Below, in pieces: positions 14,368 to 19,716 of a stretch of DNA of 19,716 nucleotides (its first letter is position 1; each line of letters starts with the position of its first letter). The translations under genes were made by a program, and so were the position numbers. This stretch comes from Thiomargarita sp. GTDB taxonomy: Bacteria; Pseudomonadota; Gammaproteobacteria; Beggiatoales; Beggiatoaceae. Where the stretch lies: positions 1 through 19,716 of the forward strand of contig DYNO01000042.1 in assembly GCA_020721025.1 (NCBI GenBank), read 5' to 3'. A model generated the notes under the pieces. That model was not told where the DNA came from and searched no databases. It saw only the letters and a program-made list of their open reading frames with translations.

Positions 14368-15363
14368 ATGGAAACTTGGACAACTTTCTTACAAACACAA
14401 CATTTCACTCCATTGGCAGCGGCAACGTTACAACAAACGGTCATTGCTGACATTTCTGATTTTGGTTTAATCCAAGTGATTGGACAGGATGCAGAAAAGT
14501 TTTTGCAAGGGCAATTCACCAATGACGTGCGCCAAGTCAAGCCACAACGCAGTCAATTCAGCGCGTGGTGTACGCCGCAAGGTCGAGTTATTGTGAATTT
14601 TCATCTATTTAAGCGAGATACCGCCTATTATTTGTTGTTGCCTGCAAACAGTGTGGCTCCCGTGTTAAAACGCTTGCAAATGTTTGTGTTGCGTTCCGCG
14701 GTAAAACTCAGCGATGTGACTGAAAACTTGGCAAAATTTGGGATTGCCGGTGAGCAGGCGACACCACTTTTAACTGACGCATTGCAGCAACAACTTCCTG
14801 AAAATATTGATGATTGTGTCACACACGCGGATATAACAGTGATTCGGATGCGGGGGGAATCTCGTTACATTGTGTTGGGTGAAGTCGCAGCGATAAAAAG
14901 TTTATGGCAAAAGTTGGCGAGTTCTGCCGTTGGGGTTGAAAAAGAAGTTTGGCAACTTTTTAGCGTGTTGGCGGGCGTACCCTACATTGACACCCGTTTA
15001 AGTGAAGTTTTCATTCCTCAGATGTTGAATTTACAAGCATTAGCCGCGGTGAGTTTCAAAAAAGGTTGTTACACTGGGCAAGAAATTGTCGCTCGAATGC
15101 AGTATTTAGCCTCATTAAAACGGCGTTTATACCGGGCAACGTTGCGAACCGATACACCACCACAAATTGGCGATGAATTGTTCACGACCGCTGCACCGAC
15201 TCAAGAAATTGGTAAAATAATCAATGTGATAGCTAATCCAGCGGGCAATTATCATTTACTTGCTGTTGTAACGGTTGACGCGGTACCAACGCAACCCGTC
15301 TGTGATCGGGCGGGAAATGCGTTACAATGGGAAGCGTTACCTTACGAGGTAGAATTACGCTAA
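14368..15363 (+). CDS. ygfZ: YgfZ/GcvT-family folate-binding iron-sulfur protein
   Basis: Tetrahydrofolate-dependent protein that helps build or repair certain Fe-S enzymes (for example the MiaB type in E. coli). The 331-residue protein has the family signature KGCYTGQE at 232-239 with the essential Cys234, and the N-terminal barrel motif FLQGQFTNDV at 45-54 typical of GcvT-like folds. Start ATG 14368 follows CGGATAGA. It is slightly longer than the E. coli protein at the N-terminus, which holds about 20 unconserved residues. It sits between a small hypothetical gene and mnhE (23-bp gap), probably in one transcript, although no functional link to the antiporter genes is known. Confidence 0.94.
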   Translation: METWTTFLQTQHFTPLAAATLQQTVIADISDFGLIQVIGQDAEKFLQGQFTNDVRQVKPQRSQFSAWCTPQGRVIVNFHLFKRDTAYYLLLPANSVAPVLKRLQMFVLRSAVKLSDVTENLAKFGIAGEQATPLLTDALQQQLPENIDDCVTHADITVIRMRGESRYIVLGEVAAIKSLWQKLASSAVGVEKEVWQLFSVLAGVPYIDTRLSEVFIPQMLNLQALAAVSFKKGCYTGQEIVARMQYLASLKRRLYRATLRTDTPPQIGDELFTTAAPTQEIGKIINVIANPAGNYHLLAVVTVDAVPTQPVCDRAGNALQWEALPYEVELR

Positions 15364-15386
15364 CTTTCAGTTTCACAAGGTGAATT

Positions 15387-15911
15387 ATGACAGACATTGC
15401 AAACACAACACCTTCGTTAATTGTGCGATTTTTGATCGCAACCCTACTTTTATTCATCACTTGGCTGCTCTTGGTGGGCAAATGGGATTGGGCTGAAAAT
15501 AGTGTCGGCTTGGCGGTGGCTATGATAACAGCATTGATTTCATTGAGAAATTTTGAATTGTTGGATGGCATTAAATTTACAGCCATGACCCCGTTTTACA
15601 TGGTGCATTATTTGGTTATCTTCATTATCGCCTTGATTCGCTCCAATATTGATGTAGCATTACGGGTTTTGTCGCCACAATTGCCGATTAATCCTGCGAT
15701 TGTCACCGTGAAAACGCAGTTGCAATCTCCCTTGGGTAAATTGATTTTAGCCAACAGTATTACCTTGACTCCGGGCACTTTAACAGTTGATATTATTGAC
15801 GATAATTTACAAATCCACTGGATTGATAGCACACCGGGAACAGATTTGGCTCACGCAACTCAAGCAATTTCTGATCAGTTTGAGCGAGATTTACGGAGAA
15901 TTTTTATATGA
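15387..15911 (+). CDS. mnhE: Na+/H+ antiporter (Mrp/Mnh) subunit E
   Basis: Integral membrane subunit of the multi-subunit cation/proton antiporter. The 174-residue protein has hydrophobic segments at about 11-31, 38-53 and 70-87, then a cytosolic C-terminal half. The family signature ANSITLTPGTLTVDI at 122-136 is complete. A strong AAGGTGAATT ribosome-binding site precedes the ATG. Its stop overlaps the mnhF start (ATGA, 4 nt), showing coupled translation. The large Mnh subunits A-D are not in the window, so they must be elsewhere if the complex is functional. Confidence 0.94.
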   Translation: MTDIANTTPSLIVRFLIATLLLFITWLLLVGKWDWAENSVGLAVAMITALISLRNFELLDGIKFTAMTPFYMVHYLVIFIIALIRSNIDVALRVLSPQLPINPAIVTVKTQLQSPLGKLILANSITLTPGTLTVDIIDDNLQIHWIDSTPGTDLAHATQAISDQFERDLRRIFI

Positions 15912-16159
15912 GTTCGTTAGAATTGATTGCTTTATTTTTCATGGCATTAGCTCTGTTTGCTAGGCTATTACGCCTGTTGATTGGTCCCACTGTACCGGAT
16001 CGGGTGGTGGCAGCAGATATTTTGGCAACCATCACAACAGTTGCTTTGGTGTGGATTGCTCACAAGTTTGCGAATCCTATTTATTTGGATATTGCTTTGG
16101 TTTACGGCGTGTTAGCCTTTGTGAGCGTGGTGGTGATTGCACGGGTTATCGAAGGTTGA
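15908..16159 (+). CDS. mnhF: Na+/H+ antiporter (Mrp/Mnh) subunit F
   Basis: 83-residue membrane protein with three predicted transmembrane helices (about 5-25, 35-52, 58-80) and the conserved GPTVPDRVVAAD loop at 26-37, diagnostic of MnhF/MrpF. It starts inside the last codons of mnhE. In most Mrp/Mnh operons subunit G follows directly; here a hairpin and a convergent gene follow instead, so G is missing from this place. Confidence 0.93.
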   Translation: MSSLELIALFFMALALFARLLRLLIGPTVPDRVVAADILATITTVALVWIAHKFANPIYLDIALVYGVLAFVSVVVIARVIEG

Positions 16160-16177
16160 AAAAGTAACTCAACGCTG

Positions 16178-16210
16178 CGTAGGCTAAGGCTTTGATTGGC
16201 TTAACCTACG
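16178..16210. terminator. Bidirectional hairpin between mnhF and merR
   Basis: CGTAGG-C-TAAG-G-C (16178-16190) pairs with GGCTTAACCTACG (16198-16210): 6 + 4 + 1 bp with two mismatches and a 7-nt loop. It lies exactly between convergent genes. On the plus strand CGACAGTTTT follows, a weak T-run, so a shared terminator is likely. Confidence 0.55.
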
Positions 16211-16216
16211 ACAGTT

Positions 16217-16567
16217 TTAAGCGGCTAAAATGGCTAAAATATGTTCTAATTCCACCCGTAATTCACGAATCATCCGCTGATTCTGGGGTTCAGTTTCCTC
16301 CGCCTCGCCCAAGCGTTGTTTTGCCCCGCCAATTGTAAAGCCTTCTTCATACAACAGCCCACGAATTTGACGAATTAACAAAACATCCTGACGTTGATAA
16401 TAGCGACGATTACCACGCCGTTTAATGGGTTTAAGCTGCGAAAATTCCTGTTCCCAATACCGCAAAACATGCGGCTTTACGGCGCACAAATCGCTGACTT
16501 CACCAATGGTAAAGTAGCGTTTGGCAGGAATTACCGGCAATTCATTATTGTTCGACAGTTCCAGCAT
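16217..16567 (-). CDS. MerR-family transcriptional regulator
   Basis: 116-residue DNA-binding protein. The winged-helix MerR domain spans about 17-85: YFTIGEVSDLCAVKPHVLRYWEQEF, then the wing RRGNRRYYQRQDVLLIRQIRGLL. The short helical C-terminus (86-116) has no cysteine cluster or ligand domain, so it is not a metal sensor of the classical MerR type. Its start lies inside the last codons of ihfA (23-nt overlap), indicating coupled expression. The ihfA-merR order is a common gammaproteobacterial arrangement, but the target of this regulator is not established. The overlap, RYWE and GNRRYY motifs make the assignment firm at family level. Confidence 0.92.
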   Translation of the reverse strand: MLELSNNNELPVIPAKRYFTIGEVSDLCAVKPHVLRYWEQEFSQLKPIKRRGNRRYYQRQDVLLIRQIRGLLYEEGFTIGGAKQRLGEAEETEPQNQRMIRELRVELEHILAILAA

Positions 16568-16847
16568 AGGCTTCTACCCGTGCTCTCAATTTTTGCCCTG
16601 GGCGAAATGTGACAACTCGCCGTGCGCTAATGGGAATTTCTTCCCCAGTTTTTGGATTGCGTCCGGGGCGTTCGTTTTTATCACGTAAATCGAAATTGCC
16701 AAAACCGGACAACTTGACTTGTTCACCTTTTTCAAGTGCTTGGCGAACTTCTTCAAAGAAAATATCCACCATTTCCTTTGCTTCACGTTTGTTTAAGCCC
16801 AGTTCTTCAAATAACGCTTCAGCCATTGCGGCTTTTGTCAATGCCAT
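16545..16847 (-). CDS. ihfA: Integration host factor subunit alpha
   Basis: Nucleoid-associated, site-specific DNA-bending protein that works as a heterodimer with IhfB. The 100-residue protein is nearly collinear with E. coli IHF-alpha: MALTKAAMAEALFEELGLNKREAKEMV at the start, then GEQVKLSGFGNFDLRDK, then the DNA-intercalating arm RPGRNPKTGEEIPI with the conserved Pro, then RRVVTFRPGQKL. The start ATG is 2 bp after the pheT stop, and an AAGGA ribosome-binding site lies within the last pheT codons, so it is cotranscribed with pheT. Confidence 0.98.
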   Translation of the reverse strand: MALTKAAMAEALFEELGLNKREAKEMVDIFFEEVRQALEKGEQVKLSGFGNFDLRDKNERPGRNPKTGEEIPISARRVVTFRPGQKLRARVEAYAGTVEQ

Positions 16848-16849
16848 AA

Positions 16850-19216
16850 TTATTTCCTTAACGATGCACCAAAATCTTGTTCAAGTAAGTGTACAATACG
16901 CTCAATCTGAGCATCAACTTCGCTGTCAATCAAATTGCGATCAAGTGCTTGAAAAATTAGCGCGATGGCTAAACTTTTCTTATCCGACGCAATGCCTGCC
17001 CCTTGATAAACATCAAATAATTTTAACTCAATCAAAAGGTTCGATGCAACCTGCTGAATTTGGCTGAGAATCTTATCAACCGCCCATGTTTTGTCCACGA
17101 CCACGGCTATATCACGACGTATTGAAGGATACTTCGAGATTTCCATGAATTGTATCATTTTGTCTTGCAACAGGGGAGAGAGATGCAATTCAAAGAGATA
17201 CGCAGGTGCCAAAATATCCAATTCAGCCAATAAACGCGGGTGCAAAGCCCCCATCATACCTAAAAAATCTTCTCCCTGATAAATTGCCGCCGTTTGTCCT
17301 GGATGGAGGGCGGGGTGAAAATCAGGACGAATATGATAATTGAGACGTGTGGTTTGCAACAGTGCTTCCACATCTGCCTTTATATCATAAAAATCAATTA
17401 GTTGCAATCTTTCATTCCATTGTTCGGGCAAACGCGTTCCCGTCACCACGCCGGCAAGCATCGCTTCTTGTTGTAATCCTTGCGAAGTGGGCAGAAAACG
17501 CAACCCGGTTTCAAAGAGACGCACCCGCGATTGTTGCCGTTTTTGGTTATACTGCGCCGCTTGTAATAACCCCGCCCAAAGTGTAGTTCGCATCACGGAC
17601 ATATCGCTGGTGATCGGATTTGCCAATGCCAACGGTTCGACATGGGGGATTAATTTTGCTTGAAACTGAGGTTGCACAAAACTGTAAGTAATCGCTTCTT
17701 GATAATCTCGTTGAATTAAAACCGATTGTAAAGTTTCCAACGTGACATCCGGTTGAGAAGTCATGGATAAAATCGCGCGCGGCGTGGGAGAAGCAATATT
17801 GTCATAGCCGTGAATTCGTGCCAATTCTTCAATTAAATCAACTTCTTGTGAAATATCAAAGCGGAAACTGGGCGGGATCACTTCCCAGTTATCATCATGA
17901 ATCGTGAGTTGCATTCCCAATCGTTGCAAAATCTCAGTAATTTCATCACGTTCTAAAACTTTTCCTAAAATCCGGGTGATGCGAGAATGACGCAAGATGA
18001 TGGGCGGGCGTTGTGGCAAATCGAGGTCATTGCTCACTTCGATGATGGGCCCTGCTTGTCCACCGACGATTTCTAAAAGTAATTGGGTTGCTTGTTCGAT
18101 AGCACGCGCTTGTAATTGAAAATCGACTCCCCGTTCAAAGCGATAGGATGAATCGGTTTGTAATCCGTAACGCCGTCCACAGCCTGCGAGTAAATGAGGT
18201 GTAAAAAATGCACTTTCTAAGAAAATATCTTGCGTGGTATCCGTGACCGCCGAATTGAGTCCGCCCATCACGCCCGCAATCGCTTGAGGTTGTTGTCGAT
18301 CAGCAATCACTAAGGTTTGTCCGTCTAAAGTTACCGTTTGCCCGTCAAGTAAAGTGATGGATTCTCCTGCTTTTGCCATGCGTACTTGAATTTCGCCGTT
18401 TAACTTTTGCAAATCAAACGCGTGCATCGGTTGCCCCAATTCGAGCAGAATGTAATTTGTGACATCGACAACAGGATGAATGCAACGATGTCCACTGCGC
18501 CGTAACCGTTCTCGCATCCAAGTGGGTGTTTTTGCTTGAGAATTGACCGACCGAATTACTCGACCGACATAGCGTGGACAGGCGGCGGTGGCGTGGATTT
18601 TCACCGGGAGCATATCCGCCAAGGTCGCAGGCACGGATGAATAATGAGGTGGATTAAGCGGTTGTCGCGTCATCACGCCAATGTCGCGCGCTATGCCTAG
18701 GACGCTGAGACAGTCGCCACGATTCGGAGTAATATTAATTTCAACACTGACATCATCAAGTTGTAAATAATCCCGTAAATTCATGCCGATGGGCGCGTCA
18801 TCTGCCAAGATCATGATGCCTTCGCCGCGTTCAGATAAACCGAGTTCGATTTCTGAACAAATCATGCCTTGAGACATCACCCCGCGCAGCAATGTTTCAG
18901 TCACTTTCACATTCTGCGGTAATTCAGCCCCGTGGATTGCCACCGCCACTTTTTGCCCGACCGCGACATTGGGCGCGCCACAGAGAATATTCAGCGTAAT
19001 CAGTTGATTAATTTGCACTTGACAAAGTTTGAGTTTTTCTGCGTCAGGATGGGGTTGCACGGACAGTACCAAACCCACGATAACATGCGTAAATTCGGGC
19101 GCAACGGGATTCACCCCTTCAACTTCTAAACCTATCATGGTCAGTTGGTTGACGAGTTCGGTGGGCGTGAGCGAATAATTGACCCAACTGTGCAACCAGT
19201 TTTCACTGAGTTTCAT
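16850..19216 (-). CDS. pheT: Phenylalanine-tRNA ligase beta subunit
   Basis: Large subunit of the alpha2beta2 enzyme that charges tRNA-Phe. The 788 residues match the usual bacterial length (E. coli 795). Domains in order: N-terminal segment 1-38; EMAP-like tRNA-binding domain about 39-150 (VIVGLVLSVQPHPDAEKLKLC); B3/4 editing domain about 210-380 (HPVVDVTNYILLELGQPMHAFD); B5 domain about 400-475 ending EVDLIEELARIHGYDNI with its metal-binding acidic residues; catalytic-like core about 480-690 (MRTTLWAGLL); FDX-ACB anticodon-binding domain 694-788 (KYPSIRRDIAVVV). AAGG lies before the ATG. It is followed by ihfA after 2 bp. The alpha subunit gene pheS, normally directly upstream, is not present in the 500 bp to the right. 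Confidence 0.97.
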   Translation of the reverse strand: MKLSENWLHSWVNYSLTPTELVNQLTMIGLEVEGVNPVAPEFTHVIVGLVLSVQPHPDAEKLKLCQVQINQLITLNILCGAPNVAVGQKVAVAIHGAELPQNVKVTETLLRGVMSQGMICSEIELGLSERGEGIMILADDAPIGMNLRDYLQLDDVSVEINITPNRGDCLSVLGIARDIGVMTRQPLNPPHYSSVPATLADMLPVKIHATAACPRYVGRVIRSVNSQAKTPTWMRERLRRSGHRCIHPVVDVTNYILLELGQPMHAFDLQKLNGEIQVRMAKAGESITLLDGQTVTLDGQTLVIADRQQPQAIAGVMGGLNSAVTDTTQDIFLESAFFTPHLLAGCGRRYGLQTDSSYRFERGVDFQLQARAIEQATQLLLEIVGGQAGPIIEVSNDLDLPQRPPIILRHSRITRILGKVLERDEITEILQRLGMQLTIHDDNWEVIPPSFRFDISQEVDLIEELARIHGYDNIASPTPRAILSMTSQPDVTLETLQSVLIQRDYQEAITYSFVQPQFQAKLIPHVEPLALANPITSDMSVMRTTLWAGLLQAAQYNQKRQQSRVRLFETGLRFLPTSQGLQQEAMLAGVVTGTRLPEQWNERLQLIDFYDIKADVEALLQTTRLNYHIRPDFHPALHPGQTAAIYQGEDFLGMMGALHPRLLAELDILAPAYLFELHLSPLLQDKMIQFMEISKYPSIRRDIAVVVDKTWAVDKILSQIQQVASNLLIELKLFDVYQGAGIASDKKSLAIALIFQALDRNLIDSEVDAQIERIVHLLEQDFGASLRK

Positions 19217-19338
19217 GCGCTAACCTTGTTGTAAAAATAATGTCGTATTGTAGATGAAAACGCGGGGGAGAGGACAGTGTGACATGAATTTATGAGAAAT
19301 ATTTTGCATCGCTCTGGGACGTGTCATCAAATTCTCGA

Positions 19339-19354
19339 AGTTACGCAGTTCAAA
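19339..19354 (+). repeat. 16-bp direct repeat, left copy
   Basis: AGTTACGCAGTTCAAA occurs here and, identically and in the same orientation, at 19693-19708. The two copies bracket the large inverted repeat; a diverged reverse copy lies at 12364-12379. Confidence 0.8.
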
Positions 19355-19445
19355 TCTCATTTTCTATTGATTCAAAAAGTTAATATTTTGATCATTTTCA
19401 AACAACGAAATTTTACCAAACACGGTCATCATGAGAAATAATTTC

Positions 19446-19687
19446 AAATAAAACAAATAGTTCATCGTTCCAATGCTCCGCGTTGGAATGCAGCCCAGAC
19501 GCTCCGCGTCACCGGTTCAAATTTGATCAGTTCAATCATCTGTATTTCGCTCTCCATTTCAACGGAGCAACAATTTTTCATCAAGATGATAAAAAGCAAT
19601 CAGTTAGAAATCATCACTCGTGACGCTGGAGCGTCTGAGCTGCATTCCAACGCGGAGCATCGGAACGAGGAACTACTTGTTTTATTT
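19446..19687. repeat. Large inverted-repeat element (MITE-like)
   Basis: The left arm 19446-19511 is the reverse complement of the right arm 19621-19687 with only 4 mismatches and one gap in about 67 bases. The arms enclose a 109-bp unique, non-coding core. Each arm itself contains two hairpins: TTCCAA...TTGGAA with a CTCCGC-type loop, and GACGCT...AGCGTC (slightly damaged in the left arm). The repeated CGTTCC/GCTCCGCG/GGAATGCAGC sequence has the look of a small dispersed palindromic family common in repeat-rich bacteria. No transposase is encoded inside, so it would be a non-autonomous element. Confidence 0.85.
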
Positions 19688-19692
19688 ATAGG

Positions 19693-19708
19693 AGTTACGC
19701 AGTTCAAA
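19693..19708 (+). repeat. 16-bp direct repeat, right copy
   Basis: AGTTACGCAGTTCAAA is identical to 19339-19354 and begins six bases after the right arm of the large inverted repeat. Confidence 0.8.
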
Positions 19709-19716
19709 ACGTAACT

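Larger units (their letters stand above)
19217..19716. other. Non-coding right end upstream of pheT
   Basis: 500 bp without a recognisable gene. It contains the pheT upstream region (a TACAAT on the minus strand at about 19245-19250 is a possible -10), the 16-bp direct repeat and the large inverted-repeat element listed separately. Open frames here are products of the repeat. No gene that normally precedes pheT (pheS, rplT, rpmI) is seen. Confidence 0.6.

Noticed and set aside
19374..19442. On the minus strand a 22-codon frame ends ...KISLFENDQNINFLNQ-stop, faintly like the C-terminus of PheS (IRLFFENDLRFLRQF).
   Set aside because: The upstream frame shows no PheS sequence, the match needs gaps, and the sequence is AT-rich; probably coincidence, though it could be an eroded pheS end.
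19523..19714. 63-codon frame at the right end.
   Set aside because: It runs through the right arm of the inverted repeat; coding appearance is a by-product of the repeat.
1..19716. CRISPR array, rRNA or tRNA genes.
   Set aside because: No regularly spaced repeats and no cloverleaf or rRNA-like sequence were seen on either strand by eye.

Overview
The window looks like a chromosomal stretch of a moderately AT-rich gammaproteobacterium. The IHF-alpha sequence and the pheT-ihfA-merR order are typical of that class. The tetraheme/diheme cytochrome pair, the stand-alone NRPS, the HEPN/MNT toxin-antitoxin pair and the many small palindromic repeats would suit a large sulfur-oxidising filamentous type (Beggiatoa/Thioploca-like). 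That last assignment is inference from gene content and repeat style, not proof.

Layout, left to right. (1) A near-consensus Fur box at the very edge, then glgA (glycogen synthase) on the plus strand. (2) About 500 bp of non-coding DNA with nested palindromes, ending in a decayed TnpB fragment. (3) A two-gene plus-strand cytochrome unit: an exported diheme cytochrome c and a membrane-anchored NapC/NirT tetraheme quinol dehydrogenase. (4) A RidA-superfamily gene flanked on both sides by copies of the same palindromic repeat. (5) A 6.1-kb minus-strand NRPS gene with order A-PCP-C-A-PCP-sulfotransferase and no thioesterase. Upstream of it on the same strand sits an overlapping mntA-hepT (type VII) toxin-antitoxin pair. 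(6) A gene-poor 0.7-kb gap, then a candidate promoter and structured leader in front of sahH (S-adenosylhomocysteine hydrolase). (7) Plus-strand genes: a small hypothetical protein, ygfZ, mnhE and mnhF; the last two overlap by 4 nt. (8) A hairpin between convergent units, then the minus-strand pheT-ihfA-merR group. (9) A 500-bp non-coding right end carrying a large inverted-repeat element and a 16-bp direct repeat.

How the parts work together: most of the window is core metabolism (glycogen storage, the SAH/methyl cycle, Fe-S maintenance through YgfZ, translation, nucleoid architecture). The accessory part is the central 4.8-12.1 kb. It holds the NRPS, whose two adenylation modules should build a dipeptidyl thioester and whose C-terminal sulfotransferase domain resembles the CurM/olefin-synthase type. 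No thioesterase, reductase, transporter or phosphopantetheinyl transferase gene accompanies it here. This NRPS-sulfotransferase is the best candidate for an undescribed system in the window. The cytochrome pair forms a quinol-to-periplasm electron route whose terminal enzyme is not visible.
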